Assembly: GCA_022385805.1 (NCBI GenBank)
Contig: MU277688.1
Coordinates: 133,192 to 197,191 of the forward strand
Reading direction: 5' to 3'
Source of the DNA: Pilatotrama ljubarskyi
Lineage: Eukaryota; Basidiomycota; Agaricomycetes; Polyporales; Polyporaceae
DNA: 64,000 bases
Positions within the stretch are counted from its first letter, which is position 1; the number at the start of each line of letters is the position of its first letter. The notes beneath the pieces were generated by a model, which saw only the letters and a list, made by a program, of their open reading frames with translations, was not told where the DNA came from and did not search any database. Positions 46,728-57,297 of the stretch are shown piece after piece. The position numbers and the translations under genes were made by a program.

Positions 46728-46928
46728 AGGCAGCGGCCAAGTCAGCTCTCGAGCAACCAGCACCACCCACTGCAGCAAGTCCGTCCATCATTCACAGGCG
46801 CACGTACGTCCGCGAGCGGGCACGGTCAAACCCAGCTCAGAATTCTCCCACAGATACGCAGGCCAAGCCATCCAAGCCAGACACTCGCCACCACTTACCG
46901 AGCACCAAGGAAAGCAAGACCGAGTACC

Positions 46929-47536
46929 ATGTCATCCCAGAAGACGACAGCGGCCCTCCAGTCCGGACACACATATCGGCTCTCGCACGCACGTACGCGC
47001 ACCGTGCTGGACCTCTCCATGAAAGACTGGTCCTCCGTCAAGGCCGCCGCCTGGGACGCAAGCGATAACCAGAAGGTGCCGTACTCCTGCCTGATATCGC
47101 CGTTAGCTTTACCGAGAAATTCACACTATCCGTTCCGTTGATAGTGGGTAGCCGAGCTAGCCGAGTCAGGCAGTGGCTGGACACTCCGTAATGTCGCAAC
47201 GGGGCTCTACCTCGGGGTCGATGGCACCCCCCGCCCCGGCGCGCCTATTGTCGCGACGCGCCAGGAGACTTTTTGGGACCTCCAGCCTACGTCGGAGCCG
47301 TCCGGTTTGAGGTGAGCTTCCTATGAAATATGTGGTGGACTGAGCTGAACCGTCGATGATCCAGGCTGGCCATCGTCAGAACCGGGTTGTGCGTCCAGCT
47401 TGGCGACGCGCGGGTTAGCAACGGGGGCGTGAAGCTGGGCGACTTGCGCGAGGGGGGTGAGGCGCAGCAATGGCGGCTGGAGAAAGGTGAGCATCACATA
47501 GGGTGCTCTAAGGTCCGGTCACTGTCAGGAGGCTGA
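46929..47536 (+). CDS. Ricin-B-fold lectin-like protein, copy 2
   Basis: Exons 46929-47075, 47145-47311, 47365-47486 and an 8 nt exon 47529-47536 give 147 residues. The repeats are SGHTYRLSHARTRTVLDLSM, SGWTLRNVATGLYLGVDG and LAIVRTGLCVQLGDARVSNG, with turn motifs DNQKW and AQQWRLEK. The intron positions and the terminal 8 nt exon equal those of copy 1, so these arose by tandem duplication. No signal peptide. It is less acidic at the trefoil loops than copy 1, so sugar specificity may differ. Confidence 0.75.
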
Positions 47537-48270
47537 CCGGTGAATGGGATCTCAGCGTGAGGGCGCCTTTGGGTGACAGTGCTCATCTTGACATCTTCAA
47601 GGGCTCGAAGTCGTGGACGGAGCGAGTAGCTGCAAGGCTATGGGCGTCTGCCAGGACAAACGGACGCTTCCTTAGCCTGGACATTTTCGATTCCTAGAAC
47701 GGCACTCACATGTTGCGGCTCCGTAGGACTATATGCTAGCACCGCGACCTTGTCGTAACGTAGGTTGTTTCTACATGGGTTAGCTGCACGCACGAGAGCG
47801 CACAGCAACCGAGATGGAAGCATGCATCTTGCGAAGGTACGGCGAGCTTATGGCATTGGACGCAACCTGAGAAACGCGTTACGAGTTCAGAGCCTCGTGA
47901 CCCTTCCTCAGACTCGTGCTGCTGTCACCGAACTGCTCACCGCAGCGGGGAAGCCTGACTCGCGCAAGCCGACGGTCTACCTACAAGGAAAGACCATCGC
48001 CTAGGATATCTTGCAGAGTATGAGCGAAGCGGACTCACCTGACAATATCGAAACGCTAGGGAACCTCAGCTTCATAGAGCTCGCTCTCGTGTCCTCGTCG
48101 AAGGTTGATGATGTCGCATAGAGCAGGGAAGGACGCCATTAGTTGGCGCTGCGAGCACCCCAGCCCGCGATACAAAAAGCTCGCGACCGCTAGACGACTG
48201 GGTGTAGGACATCACCTCGCGAACTGCGGAACCCTACCTCGTTCTCTGTCTCTTCTCAAAGAATCAAGTC
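47537..48270. other. Intergenic between lectin copies 2 and 3
   Basis: The 3' part shows open frames without domain signal. No fourth lectin copy recognised. Confidence 0.4.
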
Positions 48271-48927
48271 ATGTCGACTCACTGCCTCCCGGAGACAGCG
48301 ACCGCTGTCAAACTCGACGAGGGCCGCGTCTACACCTTGCAGCAGGACCGCACCAGCGATTCTATACGCCTCTCCGTGAATGCCACCGGTACGAAGCAAC
48401 AGGAAGGCGCGAGAAGGAAAGATCTATGTGATGATGAGCAGACAGTACGGAGACCATGCACCAGGCCAGGTATCGAGCTGAGCTTCACGTATTCACTGTG
48501 CAGTGGCAGATAGTGCGGGCGGGACCAGGTTGGACGCTGCAAAATTTGGCGACAGGCCTGCTTCCCGGCGACACCGGCGGGACAGTCGGGGTCAACCTAA
48601 CGACCCAAGCGACGACTTTGGAAATCGTCCCAGACGCTGAAAACGCGGATATCATCAGGTGGCTGCGTTGTCGACAGACGTTTCATAGAATGGTTGTAGC
48701 TCACAAGGCTCTTCGCGCACGACAGGGTTACTCTCGCTGGAGGAGACAGCCGCATTTCGCTTAACGACCAGAGGGCACGCGACCTAACGGACGCAAAGCC
48801 TGCTAAACGACAGAGTGAGATTCAGGGTGCTTGGTGGATTTCGGAGGCTGGGGCAGTAGAGAATGGGTTAGACAGAGTCGGAACGACTGGCTGGGTGAGC
48901 AGCTTACTTGGCTTCTCATCAGCCTAA
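48271..48927 (+). CDS. Ricin-B-fold lectin-like protein, copy 3 (divergent)
   Basis: Exons 48271-48444, 48504-48658 and 48708-48927 give 182 residues. The trefoil strands are recognisable (DEGRVYTLQQDRTSDSIRLS, PGWTLQNLATGLLPGD, FAHDRVTLAGGDSRISLND), with turn motifs EQTW and GAWW. The first two introns match those of copies 1 and 2, but the tiny fourth exon is absent; the third exon instead reads through to a longer C-terminal tail ending WVSSLLGFSSA. It is the most diverged copy and may be decaying or newly specialised. Confidence 0.55.
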
Positions 48928-49415
48928 GGCAGATGCTCTCCCCTCTTGCGAGGTAACCTCCTATTGTGTATGGGGTACCAGACGACGTCACATGTGTATG
49001 AAGCTGTAGTCCGAGTTCGCATAACGGCTGGCCGCCGCCAAGTACCGTCCGTCGGGTCGTACTTTTTTGAAGTGTTCGACTCCCCTTAACTCCTCAGGTC
49101 ATGCCGCACCTCCTGAACAATATAGCTTTTAGGGGAAAACCAAACAACGAGTCGGACGATTCAGAATAAGAGAAGAGGATGGTGACTTCTCTACGGCGGT
49201 AGACTCGATGTTGGAAAGAAGTACATCCTTTGCACGTAAGATAGGACGGTTGATAGACCTACCATATTGGAAGTAAGTCAATAAGTAAGTAAGCAAGATA
49301 AGATAAGCGCGTATCGCGCGAAATACGCTTCCCCGCGCGCGAAGGTCGGAACGGCTGGCGATGCGGCTCAGTCAGCGACCCGGTTCACACACCTGGTCTG
49401 TACCCGACCACCACC
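48928..49415. other. Intergenic with GTAAGT-like simple repeat
   Basis: A short run of (A)AGTAAGTCAAT/AAGTAAGTAAGC/AAGATAAGATAAG lies at about 49268-49310. No gene. Confidence 0.4.
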
Positions 49416-50934
49416 ATGTCCACCATCCAAGAGAGTGCTAGAGAGAGCATGCCGCCCGTCGACGAGCGGGAGCCTCTCCTCAACCGCGAAACACAGGTGG
49501 AAGCCGGTAAGGCCACAGAGCCCGAGAAGAAGCGCAGCTGGTGGACTATTGGATGGTACGCAGTGCTCGCCATCCTCGGCGCGGTCCTGCTTGCGCTTTT
49601 CGTCAAGGCGTTTATTGAGGCAGACGATGTGGAGGTGAGCAACATATATATTCGCGCATCGTATGTCATGCAGGCAAGCAGGCATCACTTGTGCGTCCGA
49701 GGCTTCCAATGCCAGTGATAGCCCCACGTATGGCATCGCGGTTGTTTCGGTACGATCCTGACGTCGCCAGGATGAATGCTGATCGAATGACGCACGCTGT
49801 GGCATTATATAAGAGGGCTACTAGAGCTGCCCGGGGATGTGAACGCCTATCCTATGGAGGACATCCTGGCGAGCGTCCAACTTGTCACAACTCGATGCTT
49901 GACCCGATGTTGGACAATAGCACAAGCATGCTACACTGTTAACATTGAGCACGTACTGACCATCCAAACTCACAGTTCGACCTCGGCAAGGCTCTCATGA
50001 GTGCCCTCGGCGGTGGGCTCAGTGGCGCCGCAGCGATGGTCCTACAAGTGTTCACGCTCATGCCCCTCCGCACGGTCATGAACTACCAGTACCGCTATGG
50101 CACCACGACCACGCAGGCGATCAAGACGCTCTACGCCGACGGCGGCTGGACGCGCTACTACCAGGGGCTCTCGGCAGCGCTCATTCAGGGTCCCGTCTCG
50201 CGCTTTGGGGACACCGCGGCGAACGCCGGCATCCTCGCTCTGCTCCAGTCGAACGGCTTTTTGAAGAAGCTGCCTGCTCTCGTGCAGACCGTGTTCGCGT
50301 CTCTGGCGGCAGCGGCGTTCCGGATGATCTTGACGCCGGTGGACACTGTCAAGACGACCCTGCAGACGCAGGGCAAGGCTGGGATGACCATCCTACGCGC
50401 GAGGGTACGTACCTTCGTCTACGCTCCCAAGCATATGACGTTCAACGAACCCATTTCCCATAGATCAAGCGCTACGGCATCGGCACGCTCTGGTACGGCG
50501 CGTTCGCGACCGCCGCGGCGACCTTCGTGGGGCACTACCCCTGGTTCGGCACGTACAACTTCCTCAACGAGGTCCTCCCGCCGTGGACCAATCTCGGCGA
50601 GAAGCTGCTGCGGCAGGCGTTTATCGGGTTCTGTGCCTCCGTCGTGTCCGACACGGTCTCGAACTCGCTGCGCGTCGTGAAGACGTACCGCCAGGTGAAC
50701 GAGACGCGCATCGGGTACTTCGCCGCGGCGCAGGCCGTCATCGACGCGGACGGCCTTAAGGGCCTGTTTGGGCGCGGGCTGAAGACGAGGATACTGGCGA
50801 ACGGGCTGCAGGGACTGATGTTCTCAATTCTGTGGAAGCTGTTCATGGATCTGTGAGTAAACCATGTTTTTGCCCAGAGTAGAATATAGTGCTGATGATG
50901 AGTCCTATCCAGCTGGGACGACAAGACGAAATGA
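49416..50934 (+). CDS. Mitochondrial-carrier-superfamily protein with N-terminal extension
   Basis: Exons 49416-49634, 49976-50404, 50464-50852 and 50913-50934 give 352 residues. The N-terminus has an acidic dileucine-type stretch (DEREPLLNRE) and a TM helix (IGWYAVLAILGAVLLALFVK), unusual for carriers. The carrier repeats follow: LMPLRTVMNYQYRYG, LTPVDTVKTTLQTQGK (the P-x-D-x-x-K signature) and VVSDTVSNSLRVVKTYRQV, then LKGLFGRGLKTRILANGLQG. Carriers move metabolites across the mitochondrial inner membrane; the dileucine-like leader raises the possibility of vacuolar or peroxisomal location. The first intron is 341 nt, long for this genome. Substrate unknown. Confidence 0.8.
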
Positions 50935-52487
50935 TCCCCCTGGATAGTAGAGATAGACTCCAGTCTTGCGATGTACTATATGCGCATCTTGGGTTTGCTG
51001 CTATAGAGTGTCGACGGCAGTCGACCTGTTGTGCCAGTACGTCTCCGTTCAGTCCACGCGTTGCTGCAGGGCCGAGCCATGCACGCACACGCCTGCTATA
51101 ACATGTGGCCTACTCAAGAGCGGTGAGAGCTTGCCCTGCAGATAAGACTCCCTAACTGGCCAATGCGTGCTGACTGGCGAATTTCAGGGCATCATAGGCA
51201 ACTTTTCGCCGGTTCGCCGACTAAAAGTAAACTTGGAGCGTTCATTGCTCCCGGCCCTATTATGTGGCAGGACCGCGGAACCGTATCCAGACCGATTAGC
51301 AGCGCATGCCGTGCGTATCTGACATACGATACCTTTCCGAATGGCGGGAGCCTCAGTGATGCTGCTGATGCAATTGGGGTACCCTCCCCTGGCCTGGCTC
51401 CAGGCACTGATACGCAGGTGAAGCTGCGCAAATCGTGAGCGTCGTCACCACTCGATCCAGCAAACAGCCCGGCCTTCAAGGTCACTCTCATCCGCTTCTT
51501 TGAGCGTTGTGGCATGGCCGGTTCGGTACACTGCTTCTCGCTTGATTAGCAGCTTTGCGGCATCGCGACGGGGGACGCACAGAACCTCCGCCCGCCCTTC
51601 CTGAACTGCTGCCAGGGAATTGACGGTCAGCCGCGCTCGTTGCGCTGGTGAAGAACTAACGGCAAGCTCCAATTAGCGGCGGCAGGTCGCTGCGAGTGTA
51701 TCCGGCAATCTGCAAATGTTTGCCAGGTGCCGCGCGACGTCACACAAGGTTCGGATCCAACATCCCAAGTCAGGAGAAAGCCTCCCCAGCCTAGCTGACC
51801 CACACCTTGATATGAGGAAGCAGGATGCAGACGTCCACGCTGAACTACCCCATCACCTATGATCAACTTGTCATATTTCAGCCGACATACGAGGAAATGG
51901 AAGCAAGCGTTAACCGCGGTGACCGTGCGCGATTGGTCCATCGACTCGCCATGCCTCGTAGAATGCCAACCCCTCGTCAGCACAGCACGGCGTAGACAAG
52001 AGACCCCGCTCGGTGAGCCCCTAAACTCGGCGAATATGCACAACGACCGCACAGAAGCTCCGCTGGCATGGAGGTTCTATTTCCGCGACGCCTTCGCTAC
52101 CGCCGCAGTTGCACGATCTGGTTGGAATACGCAGCACTGTCGTGCGCCCCATTGCGGGAGAAGCCTGATCACGCAGACGTGCGCCGGCAAGCTTCCGATG
52201 CTTTTGCACTGCGCTGCGAACAGCGCGGAGCGATAGGGCGCCGAGGAAGCACCTGCAGCATGGGCTTTGTGGCACTGGCATGGGTGTGTATCATGTCGCT
52301 TGTCCAAAGCCTTGTCAGCATGGCAGGACGAAGGCATGGATGGGACATAACCGGGGTTCTCCCGTGGTCCGTCCTGCTGTGCATTACACACGGGGATGAT
52401 GATCATTGACCGCTGCTAACGGTCCGGCACTTAGAGTCCCACTCCTGCCGCAACTTACTTAACCTATCCGCTCTCTCGCCACCCAAG
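50935..52487. other. Intergenic, no gene recognised
   Basis: 1.55 kb with overlapping short frames on both strands but no domain or signal-peptide evidence. Confidence 0.45.
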
Positions 52488-52798
52488 ATGAAGCTGTACT
52501 CCACGGCCCTCTTCACGTTCGCCACCCTCGTGCTGCTCCCCGTTTCCGGGAGCCCTGTCCAAGTGATCCGTGAGTCTAGATCGAGACTACTTCTCAATGG
52601 AGTGGTCCGCTTACAATGCTCTAGCGTATCTGGCAATCCGGGCTACTAGCGATGGCGACATAGAAATGAACAGGCTTGACTCGCAGTGGCTGTCCCAGCC
52701 CGGTGGCAGAAAGCGGTATGTATGTCCGCGTATTCTCGTGAGTTGAGACATCGCTGAGCTTCGGGTTGGGCATCTACTAAAGGAGCGACATCCAGTAG
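52488..52798 (+). CDS. Small secreted protein with C-terminal dibasic site (62 aa)
   Basis: Exons 52488-52569, 52625-52715 and 52783-52798 give 62 residues. The signal peptide is MKLYSTALFTFATLVLLPVS, then GSPVQVIPYLAIRATSDGD, a stretch IEMNRLDSQWLSQPG, and GRKR followed by SDIQ at the stop. The first intron is phase 1 right after the signal-peptide exon, as in the mini-precursors at 16.7-21.6 kb. The dibasic RKR fits Kex2 processing, but the tail lacks the C-W-L ending. If the second intron is not used, the tail reads YVCPRILVS instead. Function unknown. Confidence 0.45.
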
Positions 52799-53053
52799 AG
52801 AACATCTTGTGACATTCGTCGGCGCCCCACGCGGGCTCCGGGGTTCCTCGATAGTGTTTGCCAGTGAACTGCATTAGAGCGCGCTCCTATGAACCGGGAC
52901 ATGTATTGAGTCTTGCTACGGCCAACAGACAGTGTCACTCAGCAATAAAGGTCGGAGTGTCCCTGGACATACTATTACATACACCCGACTCGGAGACCAG
53001 CCATGCGTGCCTGAGGTTGAAAACCAGCAGTGGAGACCTCTTCAGCGCGACAA

Positions 53054-54121
53054 CTAATCCTTATCAAGCCCATCCGACCAAGCCGCATACTGCTCCACTT
53101 CCGCCGACAAGCTGGCAATCTTGTCTCGCGCAATCGCCAGCGACTCCTTCCCGAGTAGCAGGCGCAGCGGTGGATTGGGGAGCTCACTCAAGCGATACAA
53201 TGCGCGAGCGGCCTTCGCGCTGTCTCCGAGAACCTCGAACAGCGGATCCATACGGTCCGTGACGCTCGCCAGGATCGCCTTGCGGCTGATTGCGGACGGA
53301 AGCGTAGGTTTGGTGTATGCAGGGTGTGGAGGCAGCTTAACCATGCTGGTCGATACCGCGTTCGTGGCGAATGCACCGAGAGGAACGAGGGTAACCTGCG
53401 GAAGGACAACCTGTAAGTACATTGCGTCTAGATTGTGTCGTGGAGTGGTGACCTGCCTTGATGTTCCAGACAGGATCTACCTCTTTCGCAAGAGTATCCC
53501 CCAAGCCCTCGATCGCTGCATAGCCAGCGCAGAGATCAGTACATCGGATTGGTAGTAGTGGTAAACAGAGACTCCTACCATGTTTGCTCGCGCTGTAGAA
53601 GCCGCAGCCCGGAAACCCCGTGAGACCTGTCCCAGATGTGATCTGTATTATTCTCCCGCCTTTGCCGGGCGCGTTAACCTCTCGGAAGAACTTCACGGCC
53701 TCTTGCAAGACATGCGTCGCGCCCCAGAAGTTGACCTCGAACATTGCTCTGGCAACATCGTCGGGCGTGCCCTCCACCTCTCCAAGTACCGAGTACCCCG
53801 CGTTGCTCACGACAACGTCGAGGCGGCCGAAGACATCCTTGACCTTTGAAAAGGCGGAGACGATGTCGTTCTGCACGGTGACGTCGACCTTGAGGATAAG
53901 GAGACGCTCCGGAGGGTATTGGGCGGCCAAATCGGCGAGGACCTCCGGCTTGCGGAGGGTAGCGACCGCGACGTCGCCTTTCTCCAGGACGCAGCGTGTC
54001 ATGTCTAGCCCGAGGCCAGAAGAACAGCCGGTGACTTCAAGAACATGTGCATGTCAGCCATTGCTATGATACAATTCTATATAGTATGGCACTCACTGAA
54101 CCAAACTCGCGGAGTAGACAT
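53054..54121 (-). CDS. Short-chain dehydrogenase/reductase (SDR), copy 2
   Basis: Starts MSTPRVWFITGCSSGLG (compare MSSPRVWLITGSSSGFG in copy 1) with the intron in the same codon. TGxxxGxG, VSNAG, and the YSASK catalytic pair with Ser in ITSGTG are present, so it should be active. A later junction (WNIK to VTLVPLGAF) needs a GC-AG intron (GCAGGT donor). The end reads YAAWSDGLDKD. The two SDRs are clear paralogues, 29 kb apart and on opposite strands. The substrate is unknown; the V-P-L-G-A-F segment departs from the usual V-x-P-G-x-x-x-T, which could change the substrate pocket. Confidence 0.8.
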
Positions 54122-54943
54122 TCTGCCGTGCACGAGCAGATCAGCGACCACAAGATAATCAAGGGGTACTGTACGACGCTTACCACGCTCGCGGTGTTAT
54201 ATGAGGCTTCGGGAGCCACGTGATGCTTGGCAATGGTTGTTGTCCCACCACCTCCTAACGGTCGACAAGGTTTTGACTCGATCAGCTCATTAACGACTTC
54301 GGAGCGGTGAGGAGGACGAGAGGCAGTTAGTAAAGCTTCCGCCCGAAGCCGCTGAGTCCGCGCCCTGATACGTGTACACCCCTGACATCTGGCAAGCGTA
54401 GTAAGAATGAGCGTCAGGCTTGGGCAACTGCGACGAGCCTTGCGAACGGGTACAACCCGCCCGAGGGCGCTTTGCCAGTGCCTCGGACGAGAAGTTTTCT
54501 GGTCATGAGTTGCAAGTCAATATTGGCGCACATAGCGCATCTAGGAGCTTTCCACGCTAGGCAGGCTAATCTCCGCCATTTGTGTTGGCGTTGAGAAAGT
54601 ATGTGCGACAGGGGCCGCCTAGAACTTCGACCTGGTGCCTGGCTGTCAGCCTTCGCTGAGGTCTCGCAAGCGCAGACGCACCTGTCACTCTAGTGTGTCG
54701 CAGCCTCAGTACTCCGCTCGGTACCCGATGATACCATATCCTCAGTTGACACTGGGCTGAACTCCAGTGATGGGTGGTGTAGGTCCGAGATAGCCGAGCA
54801 TGACTATGAAGCTCACGACGCAATGAGTTGGCCGACACCTCCCTTTGAGGTGAAGTTCACCCTTGCTCGCGTGCACAATGAACGGCAAGATTGAGAACAG
54901 CAGATGGGTCACATCTATTCCCTCGACGTACAACGACATTCTT
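54122..54943. other. Intergenic, no gene recognised
   Basis: The promoter of SDR copy 2 and the 3' flank of the F-box gene; no coding support. Confidence 0.45.
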
Positions 54944-56283
54944 CTAAACCCAGTGGATCGGTATCACAAAGCTTGCACTCGCGGGTTCGGCAAGAGGAAC
55001 TTCTACAGGGTCGCCGATGTGAGATGGTAGGGAGGGTTCTTTGGCCTGCTTCGCCTTCCTCGTTCTGACCTTCTCGAGGAGCTGTTCAAGCGCAGGACGG
55101 TCGAGAGCTTCGAGCATCTTCGTGGTTTCTCCTCGTGCGTATCCGTAACCTGTGCCGTCGGACTGACATTCGTAGGTGAGGCGAACTTCTTCACTTCTGT
55201 CTAGGTCGTCGAGGCCCCAACCAGTACGGAGGTAGACTCGAAGGTCGATGAGAGCCTCGAGCTCTCTGGCAAGTCGGTCGCATACTTCACGCCACGGGCG
55301 CTCCGGCGCGCCATCCAGCGATTCGACGTGCATAGGGCAAGAGTCCAAGACGAGTGTAACGAGAGACTGGCCGTGCCGGACGATGAAGTCTTCGATGCGT
55401 CGGTGATGGTCGAACATGATACCGCCCAGCTCGAGGCGACGCAGCGCGGGGAAGAAGAGACCAGACAGATCAAGACGCGGGAAGCGGCCCACCGGCTGAT
55501 CGCTCGTGAGGGTGAGCGACGTGAGCCGCGACTGTGGAGGACCGAGGAAATGGATGGGGACCATCTCCTGCCACATCCAGCTCCATGTTTCTGGGGCTCC
55601 CGGACCATCAAGGCTCGACATGCCGTGCAGCGTCAGGTGCAGGTGCTCGACAGAAGAGAGCATGTCGGCGAATGGTTGGCTCTCGTAGTATGCGAAGGGG
55701 AACGCGATGAGATTGGCGAGCGTCAGCGATTTGAGGCGCGGGAGGTCGCGGTTCCGAAGAAGTGCTTGCACGATGGTGGACTGCACGAGCCCGGCTTCGG
55801 TTGACTGCCTACTGAGGTCGATCTGACCGTCTTCGTTTACCGTGATACTCTGACCACGCAAACCAGGACAGAGTTCCAAGGCGAGTGCGACGAGCGCCGG
55901 GAATTTGTGCAGTTGGGCGAATATGGTCACCAGGGCGACAAATGTCGCCCGTGCAGCAACGCTGTCTAATACAAACCGTCAGCTTTTCACGAGCCGAGGC
56001 ATGCGAGGAGTAGGGCTTCGTTACCCGTAACGAGTTCGGATGGTTCAGACCAGCGGAAGACGATTCTTTCTACCGTCTTCGCCAATTTGTCGCAGTCCAT
56101 GAGGGCTTTGAGACCCAGTGCGGAGGGAAGACTGTTCGTTACGTAGACTTGGCGGAACGCTCGCGGCGTTGCTAGTGCGCAGAAGGTCTTGTCGACAGCA
56201 CGGAGACTCCGCAAACCCTTGCCGCTAGAGACGCGATCCACGATCATATCGAGGAGTTCAACGGGGCAGTCGCTCATAGACAT
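54944..56283 (-). CDS. F-box-like protein (copy 2)
   Basis: Exons 56025-56283 and 54944-55965 (59 nt phase-1 intron) give 426 residues. The N-terminus MSMSDCPVELLDMIVDRVSS and RSLRAVDKTFCALATPRAF form an F-box. It is followed by leucine-rich segments (LPRLKSLTLANLIAFPFAYY, VEHLHLTLHGMSSLDGPG, LRRLELGGIMFDHHRRIEDF, LVTLVLDSCPMHVESLDG). The C-terminus is Lys/Glu-rich (RTRKAKQAKEPSLPSH). It has the usual architecture of Agaricomycete F-box proteins, which recruit substrates to SCF ubiquitin ligases. An inner Met (56277) could be the start. It is unlike the F-box gene at 6337-8083 in sequence, so this is not a recent duplicate. Confidence 0.7.
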
Positions 56284-57297
56284 CGCAACACGTCTTGAAT
56301 CAGGTTCAATACTCCTTGGATGCAGCGGAACACTGCCAGAGGGATGAGAAGGAGCGAGGTAGAAGTCGGGGTCGTGTCAGAGGATACGAAGTGGTCATTG
56401 CCCTCTTTTGTAAGTTTCCGGCAGAGCCTCCTTATCTACACATAGTACGAGAGTCGCCCGAGACATGTGGGGCTCAGCCGTAGTTGCCTGCGGAAGAGCC
56501 AATCGCGTGTCAGATGGGGCCCGGGGGACCTGAACATTGATTCAACTCACCGTCTTCCCATGTTATCAGGACCCTTGTTGAACAGTCCTGCTACATATCT
56601 TCCCCTGCGCGGACATATATTGCCGCGTACAGTATTGCAGGAGCTTGCATAGCAGAGTCCCTGGCGCAACATAAGGCCTATTAGAGCAATAGTATTAGGT
56701 ATACGGTTGGCGGATCATCGGTGCACTTGGTCAGGGACAGTACTCGTGAGGCGGCGGCTGAGAATCTGAGACAATGGACATCCGACGGAGCGCCGGGAAA
56801 CAGCCTCGGAGCGCCCGACGGAACGGCGGAAAGACTCCGAGAATCCATGTTGGTATAGCATTCGTACAAGTAGAGGACTATTGGTGTGGGAGGTAGCAGC
56901 AGCATATGCAGAGCGCGCGTTCCGAGCCGTCAGAAAGAGAGACATGGTGGTCTAGCCCAGGAGTAGCCAGCTGTACTGGAAGTTGGAAGGGAAGAAAAGG
57001 GGGATCTCTCGAAAGCGCGAAGTAACCGGATGTATGGCGATATGTACTACGATGCGATTAGTCGAAATAAAGCCGGGATGCAAGTGAACCATAGGACACA
57101 CGGAATGGAAGAAAATATGCCGAGGCCCGTTGAAACGATTGTCATAGCTTCAACTCTGTTAACACCCGCCGCGCCAGCATATGATATTGCCAGCCGTCTC
57201 CGCTCAGCCTCCGGAACTGGATCCCATGCAGTGGCAACCAGGGCACCTGTTAGAGAAAGACACGCGTCAGCCACCGGTCACGCGACATAGCGTCTTA
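56284..57297. other. Intergenic, no gene recognised
   Basis: The promoter of the F-box gene and the 3' flank of the kinase. No other coding support. Confidence 0.45.

Larger units (their letters stand above)
42992..46928. other. 3.9 kb gene-poor region with a diverged repeat
   Basis: No supported gene. Two diverged copies of one segment lie at about 43754-43990 and 44141-44440: both contain GAAAGCCTAAAT or GGAAGCCTAAAT, then GCCGGTCCGA, GGTAGGTCAT and TGTTCGAC in the same order. TATATAAG at 46720-46727 is the likely TATA box of lectin copy 2. Confidence 0.45.
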
